Below are positions 8,483-15,298 of a stretch of 37,601 nt of DNA, one piece after another. This DNA comes from Acidimicrobiales bacterium (GTDB lineage: Bacteria > Actinomycetota > Acidimicrobiia > Acidimicrobiales > Iamiaceae), in the NCBI GenBank assembly GCA_020439505.1, contig JAGQSO010000172.1, positions 1 to 37,601 of the forward strand. The letters run 5' to 3'. Under the pieces are notes generated by a model, which worked only from the letters and a program-made list of their open reading frames with translations, did no database searches and was not told the origin of the DNA. The position numbers and the translations under genes were made by a program. Positions within the stretch are counted from its first letter, which is position 1, and every line of letters starts with the position of its first letter.

Positions 8483-9876
8483 TCGACCCCGCCGAAGCGG
8501 TAGCCAACCTCAGCGACCAACTGCTGGTGGTGACCGGCGAGCGACCCGACGGCCCCGCCGGTCTGGTGGTGGTGGAGCTGCTCGACGGATCGGCCGAGCT
8601 GGCGGTGGACACCGCCGAGCCCGACACGGTCCTGTCCCTCACCTTGGCCCGCCCCCTCGACGATCCCGCTCATCGATTGGCTCGGCTGATCCTCGGACCG
8701 GTGATCGCCGATGCCCTCCTCCCCTGGCTGGACCGCGCCGGCGGACCCGGTTCCGGCAGCGGCCCTCGAGGTCCGTCGCCGGTGGGGCAGACGTCGGTAC
8801 GACTCGGCGACCGTGACACCGATCGCCACTCCGACTCCGAGCCCTCCGCGCAGCGGGTACGGCCCGGCGCCTTCGGTCCCGGCCCACTCCTCGGCCGTCT
8901 GGCCCTGGGCCTGGCCGAGTTGACCCGCCCCGACCTCACCGACCTCGAGGTGGCCGCCTCCCTGGTCGAGATGGGGACGCTGGCGGGTGACCTCGGTCCC
9001 GGCCTGGACCCGAGCCCCTCGGGCCTCGCCCTGGCCACCGCGGGGATCGAGCGGTGGGAATTGCTCGGACCCGACGACTGGGACACGAACCCTGTGGTCT
9101 TGGAGGTCGTCGGAATCCGACAGGCCCGCTGGGCCAAGTCCCTCCACCAGCTCGACCCCACGCTGGCCGACCGGCTGAGACGCCTGCGGACCGCCAGGTT
9201 CAACCGGATGGATGCGGCAGCCAGATCGGGACGGGCCCGAGGCGCGGTGTCGGGTCCACTTCCACCCGCTGCTGCCGCCGCCGGCCCGCTGGACCTGGTC
9301 ACGTATCGGAATGAGATGGTGGCGGCGGCCGAACAGGCCGCTCCGCCGACGTTGGAGGTGCTTTTCGATCCCGATGTCGACGGCTGGCTCATCTCGGCCG
9401 ACCATGACGGTCATCACCTGGTGGTACACCTCGGGGGCCTGGGTGACCGCCCCTGTTGGTTGAGGGTCCACCGACGCGGCACCCCACTCCGGCTCCTGGC
9501 CTTGGCCCCGGTCGAGCCCGGCAACCGACGGTGGCGCCAGGCGGTGGCGCTCATCGGACCCGAGGTGGGATCCGATGACCTGATCGTGGACGTCACCGCC
9601 GATCCGACTCAGCCGTGGCAGTCCGACAGCACCCGACGGGTTCGCCGGGCCTCCCGCCTGGGGGTCGAGGCCGCCCGCCTCAGCCGCCAGCAGGTCGCCG
9701 CTGGTGCGGCGAGGCCCCGACGCCAGAACCCGGTCGCGGCCGCGTGGATGGAATGCTCCCAGGCCTGGGATGAGGCGGGCGACCAGCAACGGGCGGCCAG
9801 GGCCAGCCAGCATTCCCTCGACCCGCCGGTACCGTCGTGGGCCCGACGGGACCCACTGTTGACCGACCTGACCTGA
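8479..9876 (+). CDS. Unknown soluble protein translationally coupled to the sigma-like gene
   Basis: I do not recognise the family. The 465-residue product has no signal peptide or membrane helix. It starts at GTG 8479 inside the stop of the sigma-like gene. The first 90 residues are acidic and hydrophobic. Residues about 90-125 are a Gly/Ser/Arg-rich low-complexity linker. The middle contains LLGRLALGLAELTRPDLTDLEVA. The C-terminal third holds a beta-type segment (TLEVLFDPDVDGWLISADHD, then DRPCWLRVHRRGTPLRLL) and ends in Arg-rich helices. Pairing with a sigma-like protein suggests a regulatory partner such as an anti-sigma or co-sigma, but that is context only. Confidence 0.7.
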   Translation: MIDPAEAVANLSDQLLVVTGERPDGPAGLVVVELLDGSAELAVDTAEPDTVLSLTLARPLDDPAHRLARLILGPVIADALLPWLDRAGGPGSGSGPRGPSPVGQTSVRLGDRDTDRHSDSEPSAQRVRPGAFGPGPLLGRLALGLAELTRPDLTDLEVAASLVEMGTLAGDLGPGLDPSPSGLALATAGIERWELLGPDDWDTNPVVLEVVGIRQARWAKSLHQLDPTLADRLRRLRTARFNRMDAAARSGRARGAVSGPLPPAAAAAGPLDLVTYRNEMVAAAEQAAPPTLEVLFDPDVDGWLISADHDGHHLVVHLGGLGDRPCWLRVHRRGTPLRLLALAPVEPGNRRWRQAVALIGPEVGSDDLIVDVTADPTQPWQSDSTRRVRRASRLGVEAARLSRQQVAAGAARPRRQNPVAAAWMECSQAWDEAGDQQRAARASQHSLDPPVPSWARRDPLLTDLT

Positions 9877-9892
9877 CGCCCGGAGCCACTTC

Positions 9893-11500
9893 TCAGGCCA
9901 GGGTGACCAGTTCCAGGAAGTCGTCGTGCCAGTGGTCGATGGTTCCGTCGGGCATCAGCAGGGCCCGGTCGGGTTGGAGGGCCTCCACGAACTCGGCGTC
10001 GTGGCTGACCACGATCAGGGTTCCACCCCAACTCGACAACGAATCGGCCACCGCGGTCCGCGACCCGGGATCGAGGTTGTTGGTGGGTTCGTCCAGCAAC
10101 AACACGTTGTGCTTGCCACCCACCAACTGGGCCAGGGCCAGCTTGGTCTTCTCGCCCCCCGACAGCGTCGACGCGTCCTGGAACACCTTGTCGCCGACCA
10201 GCCCGAACATACCCAGCAGGCCGCGCAGCTCACCGTCACCTAGGTCCGGGGCGGCCTCGCGCATGTGGTCGACCAGAGACGCTCCGGCCCGGATGCCTTC
10301 GTGCTCCTGGGCGTAGTAGCCCACCGAGACACCCATGCCCCACCGGTGCGATCCGATCACCGGCTCGGTGATCCCGGCCAGGACCCGCAGCAGGCTGGTC
10401 TTGCCCGCCCCGTTCAGACCCATGATCAACATCCGGTCCCCCCGGCCGACGTCGAAGGTGACGTCCTCGAACACGTCGAGACCGGGGTAGCTGACCGCCA
10501 GATCGGTCGCCTCCAGCACCGTGCGGGCACAATGGGGCGGCTCGGGCAAACGCAGCTTGAGGGTCTTGCGAGCCACCGTCGATTCCGGGCCGCTGGCCTT
10601 GAGCCGCTCGATGCGCTTCTCGAGGCTGTGGGCCATCGACGCCTTGGTGGCCTTGGCCCCGAAGCGGTCGATGATGTTCTGCATCCGGTCGATCTCTTTG
10701 GCCTGCATGGCGATCTGTTTGGCCAGGCGGACCTCGTCGGCCTCGCGGGCCGTCACGTACTGGGTGTAGGTGCCCTTGTACTCGTGCATGGTGCCCGTCG
10801 CGGTGTCGCCGCCCCGGTCCAGGTGGATGACCCGGGTTATCGCCTCGTCGAGCAGGTCCAGGTCGTGGCTGATCACGATCAGAGCCCCCCGGTAGGAGGC
10901 CAGGAAGTCGAGCATCCACAGCTTGGCGTCGGCATCAAGGTGGTTCGTCGGTTCGTCGAGGAGGAGCACATCGGATCCGGCGAAGAGGATCCGCACCACC
11001 TCCACCCGGCGGCGCTGCCCACCCGACAAGGCCCCCAAGGGCAGGTCGAGCTTGTCGTCGGCCAAGCCGATTCCCGCCGCCAGTCGACGCACCTCGGACT
11101 CCGCCGCGTAGCCGCCGTCCATCCGGAACCGCTCGATGGCCTTGGTGTAACGGTCGATGGCCCGAGGGGTCGGGTCGTTCTCCATGGCCTGTTGGAGCTT
11201 GGCCATCCGCTCCAACGCCTCGGCGAACCCTCGACCCGACAACACATGGTTCAGCCCCGTCACCTCGGGCGGGACCATGTCGAGGCGGGGATCCTGGGGG
11301 AGATAGCCCAGGCCCCCCTGGAAGGACACCGATCCTCCCGCCGCCTCGTTGGCGCCGCCGATCACCTTGAGCATCGAGGTCTTTCCGGCACCGTTGCGGC
11401 CCACCAGGCCGACCTTCTCTCCGGCGCGCACGGTGAACGACACGCCGTCGATGAGGGTGACCCCACCCACCTCGACCTTGAGACCATTCACCTGCAACAC
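9893..11500 (-). CDS. ABC-F family ATPase (ribosome-associated type)
   Basis: A 535-residue soluble protein with two ABC domains and no membrane segments, as in EttA/Uup/Vga-type factors that act on the ribosome or confer antibiotic protection. Domain 1 has Walker A GRNGAGKT (residues 34-41), signature LSGGQRRR and Walker B LLLDEPTNHLD. A charged helical linker rich in Lys/Glu/Arg follows, where the tRNA-contacting motif of the family lies. Domain 2 has GLNGAGKT, LSGGEKTK and LLLDEPTNNLD. Both ATP sites look intact. GTG 11500 is chosen to match usual N-termini (LQVNGLKVEV); a TTG at 11509 would add three residues. Substrate and resistance profile cannot be read from the sequence. The PilZ gene lies 58 bases upstream on the same strand. 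Confidence 0.92.
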   Translation of the reverse strand: MLQVNGLKVEVGGVTLIDGVSFTVRAGEKVGLVGRNGAGKTSMLKVIGGANEAAGGSVSFQGGLGYLPQDPRLDMVPPEVTGLNHVLSGRGFAEALERMAKLQQAMENDPTPRAIDRYTKAIERFRMDGGYAAESEVRRLAAGIGLADDKLDLPLGALSGGQRRRVEVVRILFAGSDVLLLDEPTNHLDADAKLWMLDFLASYRGALIVISHDLDLLDEAITRVIHLDRGGDTATGTMHEYKGTYTQYVTAREADEVRLAKQIAMQAKEIDRMQNIIDRFGAKATKASMAHSLEKRIERLKASGPESTVARKTLKLRLPEPPHCARTVLEATDLAVSYPGLDVFEDVTFDVGRGDRMLIMGLNGAGKTSLLRVLAGITEPVIGSHRWGMGVSVGYYAQEHEGIRAGASLVDHMREAAPDLGDGELRGLLGMFGLVGDKVFQDASTLSGGEKTKLALAQLVGGKHNVLLLDEPTNNLDPGSRTAVADSLSSWGGTLIVVSHDAEFVEALQPDRALLMPDGTIDHWHDDFLELVTLA

Positions 11501-11557
11501 GGCGATCAAGGGTGCCAGACCGCCGCCGGCTTCCCACCATCAGCCCGGTCGAGGACC

Positions 11558-11920
11558 TCAGTACGGGGGCAGGTCGCTCTGGAGGAAGTTGTGGAGGATC
11601 GCCCGGGCCAGTTCGGAGTCGGTCGATTCCCACTCGACGCCGTACACGGCCCTCACCCCGTCGGGGTGCGGTTCGACCCGCATCACCCTGACCGAACCCT
11701 GAACCCAACCGAAGGCCACCGCCACCTTGGAGCCTCGTTGGATCTGGTCGCTGATCGGAGCCACGACCCCGGCCCCGGTGACCGAGACGTCCTGGAGTAG
11801 GCCGACCTCAGGCTGTTGCTTCTTGAAACGGGACAGCGCGGTTTGCTTGGGCACGTTCCACTGAAGCTCACTGGACTGAACGGGCCGTCGTTCGCCGAGG
11901 CGACGATTGGGACGGGGCAT
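11558..11920 (-). CDS. Single-domain PilZ protein (cyclic-di-GMP receptor)
   Basis: A 120-residue protein consisting of one PilZ domain, which binds cyclic-di-GMP. The two binding motifs are present: RxxxR at residues 7-11 (RLGER) and D/NxSxxG at residues 44-49 (DVSVTG). A beta-barrel pattern follows (GSKVAVAFGW, then GSVRVMRVEPHPDGVRAVYGVEW) and a short C-terminal helix. With no output domain it must act through a partner protein. The start codon is ATG 11920, 6 bases from a -10-like hexamer. No cyclic-di-GMP-making or -degrading enzyme is encoded in the window. Confidence 0.85.
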   Translation of the reverse strand: MPRPNRRLGERRPVQSSELQWNVPKQTALSRFKKQQPEVGLLQDVSVTGAGVVAPISDQIQRGSKVAVAFGWVQGSVRVMRVEPHPDGVRAVYGVEWESTDSELARAILHNFLQSDLPPY

Positions 11921-11926
11921 GGGTCA

Positions 11927-11955
11927 ATGATCGGCCGCGTCGGGGGCGATATCAA
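11927..11955 (-). promoter_or_regulatory. Complete promoter of the PilZ gene, likely leaderless
   Basis: On the minus strand TTGATA (11950-11955) is followed by exactly 17 bases and then GATCAT (11927-11932), with 6 bases to the ATG at 11920. The -35 matches TTGACA at five of six positions. The -10 matches TATAAT at four of six, including the key A and last T. This is the only promoter here with a good -35 combined with a leaderless -10. Confidence 0.55.
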
Positions 11956-12032
11956 GGATTTGCCCTACCCCTGACCTGCACGATCCCTTGGGGCACCCTT
12001 CGGTTCGGGCGCCCTCGGGTCGGGCGGCGCGT

Positions 12033-12038
12033 TAGTTT
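12033..12038 (+). promoter_or_regulatory. Leaderless -10 hexamer of the EEP hydrolase gene
   Basis: TAGTTT lies 8 bases before GTG 12047 in otherwise very GC-rich sequence. No Shine-Dalgarno sequence is visible. It supports GTG 12047 as the start. Confidence 0.5.
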
Positions 12039-12046
12039 CGGCGCCC

Positions 12047-13057
12047 GTGGCTCCCTCCAGCGGCTCGATCCGGGTGGTGTTCTGGAACACCTGGCTGCTG
12101 CGACCCCGTCTGTGGCCCGACGGACCTTCCCTGCCCCTCTCCGATCAGATCTTCGCCCCCGATGTCTCCCGACGCGCTCCACTGGTGGGACAGGCCCTGG
12201 CCGGCCGTTTCGACGTCTGTGCCTTGGCCGAGGTGTTCGACCGTCGCGAACAGGAGGCGGTGACCGAACAGTGGGACGACCTGGAGGTCGCGCTCGGGCC
12301 CGACGACTCGGGCATGTTGCGGCGAGTGGGTAGCGGCCTGATGACGTTGGTCGACCCCCTGGCCCTCGAACTGGTGGACACGGCGACGCTGGCGTTCTCG
12401 GCCGGCGGCGACTTCCGAGACTCCGACAGCTACGCCACCAAGGGTGTGCTCTTCGTGCGGGTCCGGCTCCCCGGGGGGATCGAGGTCGACCTGGCCTCCA
12501 CCCACCTGCTGGCGGGAGGGGAGTTCCTGCCCATCCCCGGCTCGGGTGACCACCAGCGCCACCACCGGGCCCGGATGGCTCAGGTCGACGAGTTGGTGGA
12601 GTTCGTGGGTCGGCACCGCAACCAGGAGAACCCGTTGTTGGTAGTCGGTGACTTCAACGTCGCCCGCCACGACCGTCGGCTGCGGGGAGACACCGAGGCC
12701 TACCACCGGGACCTTCTCGACCACCTGTCGCCCCTCGACGTGTCCGACGTGTGGTCCACCCACGGGATCGGCACCGGACCGACGGCCAGCTTCCGTGACG
12801 CGGTCGAACTACCCCGGGACCCGGTGCTCGCCGACTGCGTCGTCGACGACCCCGATGAGAGCACCGACCGGCCCGGCCCCGGTGACCGGATCGACTACCT
12901 CTGGTACAGCCCGCCGTGGCGTCGGGCCCGCACTCGAGCCGAACTGGACCGGCCGCGGCGGTGGGCCTTCCCGGGGCGGGCCGCCCGCGGCGGCCCCGGC
13001 GGAAGCCTCTCGGACCACCTGGCCCTGTCGGTGACCCTTCACCTCAACCGCCGATGA
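12047..13057 (+). CDS. Endonuclease/exonuclease/phosphatase (EEP) fold hydrolase
   Basis: A 336-residue metal-dependent phosphodiesterase of the superfamily that includes DNase I, ExoIII and neutral sphingomyelinase. Family motifs appear in order: Asn14 in WNTW, Glu62 in LAEVFD, STHLLAGGEF, Asp202 and Asn204 in GDFNV, DRIDYLWY, and SDHLAL with His324 as the likely catalytic base. The active site looks complete. No signal peptide is seen, so it is probably cytosolic. The spacing and the STHL motif resemble sphingomyelinase-like members more than ExoIII, but the substrate cannot be assigned. The stop overlaps the next gene's ATG by four bases (ATGA). Confidence 0.88.
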   Translation: MAPSSGSIRVVFWNTWLLRPRLWPDGPSLPLSDQIFAPDVSRRAPLVGQALAGRFDVCALAEVFDRREQEAVTEQWDDLEVALGPDDSGMLRRVGSGLMTLVDPLALELVDTATLAFSAGGDFRDSDSYATKGVLFVRVRLPGGIEVDLASTHLLAGGEFLPIPGSGDHQRHHRARMAQVDELVEFVGRHRNQENPLLVVGDFNVARHDRRLRGDTEAYHRDLLDHLSPLDVSDVWSTHGIGTGPTASFRDAVELPRDPVLADCVVDDPDESTDRPGPGDRIDYLWYSPPWRRARTRAELDRPRRWAFPGRAARGGPGGSLSDHLALSVTLHLNRR

Positions 13058-14190
13058 ACGACGACATGACAACCGACCTCCCGCCCCTCCGCCCGCTACC
13101 CGACCAGCCCGCCGGGGTGCCGTGGCCGACCCACGCCTGGGCGAGCGCCGCACCCGAAACCCTCGGGGCCGATTCCGGCGGCCTCGCCCGACTGCTCGAC
13201 GAACTGGTCGGCGACGAGCCGCACCCGGTGCTGGGCCAGACCTTCGCCGCCGCCGTGGTCCACCGGGGTCGTCTTGTGGCCGAGCGCTACGGCCTCCGAC
13301 CGGTGAGAGACCTCCGGGCGCTGGAGCCGAACCCGCCGCTGGAACGGCTCGATGCCACCAGTGAGCTGCTGAGCTGGTCCATGGCCAAGAGCCTCACCCA
13401 CCTGGCCGTCGGGGTGGCCGTGGGCGACGGGCGGTTCACGCTGAGCGACCCGGTGCCCGAGCCGGCCTGGTCGGACCCCGACGACCCCCGCAGAGCCATC
13501 ACCTGGGACGACCTGTTGACGATGCGGCCCGGGCTGAGGTGGCGGGAGGAGTACGTGATCGACACCGACCAGCTCCCCGATGTGGTCGAGATGCTGTTCG
13601 GGCGGGGGGCGGGCGACACCGCCGGGTTCGCGGCCGAGGCGCCATGGTCCGAAGCGGCGGGTCAACCCGACGCCTACCGGTACTCCTCGGGTTCCACGAA
13701 CATCGTGGCCGCCAACCTCCAACGAACCCTCGGGCTGGACGGCGATGCCGAGGGCTTCGATCGCTGGGTCCACGATCGGATCCTCGATCCGATCGGGATG
13801 TCCGACACCCGCCTGGAGTTCGACGCCGCCGGCACCTTCGTCGGATCGTCCTACGTTCACACCACGTTGCAGAACTGGTGCCGGTTCGGCCTCCTGGCCC
13901 TGCGCGACGGCAGATGGGACGGGATGCGAATCGTCCCCGAGGGCTGGATGGAACACGGACGCCGGCCACGCTCGGCCGACAAGGGCATCTTCCACGGGGC
14001 CCACTGGTGGGCGTGGGACCAGGACCAGGGCCCGTTCGGGGCCCACGGGTTCGAGGGCCAGAGGGTCATCTGCTTCCCCACCCGCGACGTGGTGGTGGTG
14101 CGCCTCGGCAAGGCACCCGACAGCGACGACGCCAGCGAGCGGCTCAACGCCCACATCACCTCGATCGCCGACTGCTTCCCGGAACTGTGA
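13054..14190 (+). CDS. Serine hydrolase of the beta-lactamase/penicillin-binding-protein class C fold
   Basis: A 378-residue protein of the AmpC-like esterase/peptidase group. The catalytic SxxK is S109-M-A-K112 in LSWSMAKSLTH. The second motif is Y210-S-S in YRYSSGSTN, in place of the YAN of true AmpC. Typical flanking features are present: DLLTMRPGLRW, DPIGMSDTRLEFD, and the late GAHWWAWDQ. There is no signal peptide, which is unlike a secreted antibiotic-degrading lactamase. It is more likely a cytosolic esterase or amidase. ATG 13054 overlaps the upstream EEP stop. It converges with the SDR gene 34 bases further on; no clear terminator lies between them. Confidence 0.9.
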   Translation: MNDDMTTDLPPLRPLPDQPAGVPWPTHAWASAAPETLGADSGGLARLLDELVGDEPHPVLGQTFAAAVVHRGRLVAERYGLRPVRDLRALEPNPPLERLDATSELLSWSMAKSLTHLAVGVAVGDGRFTLSDPVPEPAWSDPDDPRRAITWDDLLTMRPGLRWREEYVIDTDQLPDVVEMLFGRGAGDTAGFAAEAPWSEAAGQPDAYRYSSGSTNIVAANLQRTLGLDGDAEGFDRWVHDRILDPIGMSDTRLEFDAAGTFVGSSYVHTTLQNWCRFGLLALRDGRWDGMRIVPEGWMEHGRRPRSADKGIFHGAHWWAWDQDQGPFGAHGFEGQRVICFPTRDVVVVRLGKAPDSDDASERLNAHITSIADCFPEL

Positions 14191-14224
14191 TGTCCCGGAC
14201 CGACTCACCCCTCGGCCGGTCGTC

Positions 14225-15022
14225 TCAGCGGATGGTCCACCCGCCGTCGACAACCAGAGTCTGGCCGATCACGTAGGTCGAGGCGTCCGAGGCCAGGAAC
14301 AACAGGGCACCGTCCAGCTCATGGGTTGCTCCGGCCCGACCCACCGCGGTGTTGGTCGCCACGAAGCGCTCTGAGCTCTCGTCCCCCCACATGACCTCGG
14401 TCATCTCGCTGGGAAACCACCCCGGAGCGATGGAGTTGACCCTCACGCCCCGCCGCGCCCACTGGGCGCCGAGCTCACGGGTCAGGTTCACGACACCGGC
14501 CTTGGCCGCGCAGTAGCCGGCCTGCTTGACCGGCGTGCCCGCCACCAGACCGAGGATCGACGAGACGTTGACGATGCTGCCTCCGCCGCCGGCGACCATC
14601 GGCCCGTAGGCGAGCTGGCAGAGCCGAAAGACGGCGTTGAGGTTCACGTCGACCACCCGGGTGAAATCCTCATACGTCTCGGTCTCGGCGGGACCGATCA
14701 CCGAGATGCCGGCGTTGTTGACCAGCACGTCGAGATGTCCATCACCGGCCCGGGCCGCGGTCTCGACCAGCGCCTCGCAGTCGTCGCCCGAGGTGACGTC
14801 GCAGGCCACCGGAATGCACCGGTCACCCAGCTCGTCGGCCAGCACCTCGAGCCGGTCCATGCGTCGCGCTCCCACCACCACCGTCGCCCCGGCGGCGTGG
14901 AGGACCCGGGCCATCCGGTTGCCCAGACCTACCGACGCGCCGGTCACCACCGCCACCCGGCCGGCAAGATCGAACAACCCGGTTGGATCGGGAGTCGGAC
15001 TGTCGGGTGTGGGGTCGTCCAT
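14225..15022 (-). CDS. Short-chain dehydrogenase/reductase
   Basis: A 265-residue NAD(P)-dependent oxidoreductase of the classical SDR family. The cofactor motif TGASVGLG is at residues 27-34, and NNAG follows at the end of strand 4. The catalytic residues are Ser155 (in NVSSILG), Tyr170 and Lys174 (YCAAKAG). The Ser-Tyr spacing is two residues longer than the usual 13. The NSIAPGWFPSEM and VDGG segments near the end are normal for the family. The alcohol or ketone substrate is unknown. ATG 15022 has GAGG a few bases upstream; a longer in-frame opening upstream is not needed. The gene is divergent from the membrane-tethered sigma factor and shares a control region with an inverted repeat. Confidence 0.93.
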   Translation of the reverse strand: MDDPTPDSPTPDPTGLFDLAGRVAVVTGASVGLGNRMARVLHAAGATVVVGARRMDRLEVLADELGDRCIPVACDVTSGDDCEALVETAARAGDGHLDVLVNNAGISVIGPAETETYEDFTRVVDVNLNAVFRLCQLAYGPMVAGGGGSIVNVSSILGLVAGTPVKQAGYCAAKAGVVNLTRELGAQWARRGVRVNSIAPGWFPSEMTEVMWGDESSERFVATNTAVGRAGATHELDGALLFLASDASTYVIGQTLVVDGGWTIR

Positions 15023-15059
15023 GAGGTCCTCGGTCGGGGGCGGGAACTGGGCCGAACGC

Positions 15060-15119
15060 GGAACCGCCCGATCGCGGCGCCCTCCCCCTTCGGGGGCTGC
15101 CTGCTGATCGGGCGGTTCC
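15060..15119. repeat. 14-bp inverted repeat with an inner hairpin, in a divergent control region
   Basis: GGAACCGCCCGATC (15060-15073) and its exact reverse complement GATCGGGCGGTTCC (15106-15119) flank 32 bases that contain a second small hairpin, CCCCCTTCGGGGG (around 15084-15096). It lies 38-97 bases upstream of the SDR start on one strand and about 180-240 bases upstream of the sigma factor start on the other. It could be a two-site operator or a structured leader of the SDR message. No T-run follows, so it is not an ordinary terminator. Confidence 0.7.
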
Positions 15120-15283
15120 ATCTGACCAGCAAGAAGCGGGTCGTGACGACCGTCACGGTAGTGGTTGACGGACGACGCGGTCCAGTGTCGAGTACCGATT
15201 TTTGCGCGGTGCGGTTGCGACTCGACCAGCGGCCCTTCTCCCCCGCCGGAGCGGGGGTACCAGGCCATCGCAGGTCGGACCGT

Positions 15284-15289
15284 TACCCT
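15284..15289 (+). promoter_or_regulatory. Leaderless -10 hexamer of the membrane-tethered sigma gene
   Basis: TACCCT lies 9 bases before GTG 15299 with no Shine-Dalgarno sequence between. It helps fix the start at 15299 within an open frame that extends far upstream. Confidence 0.45.
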
Positions 15290-15298
15290 GGGTTTCCG

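Noticed and set aside
10265..11800. Long open frame on the plus strand opposite the ABC-F ATPase (511 codons)
   Set aside because: Same antisense artefact; it reads through both ATPase domains of a well-supported gene and continues into the PilZ gene.
13054..14190. True beta-lactamase resistance gene
   Set aside because: There is no signal peptide, and the second motif is YSS rather than YAN. A cytosolic esterase or amidase is more likely.
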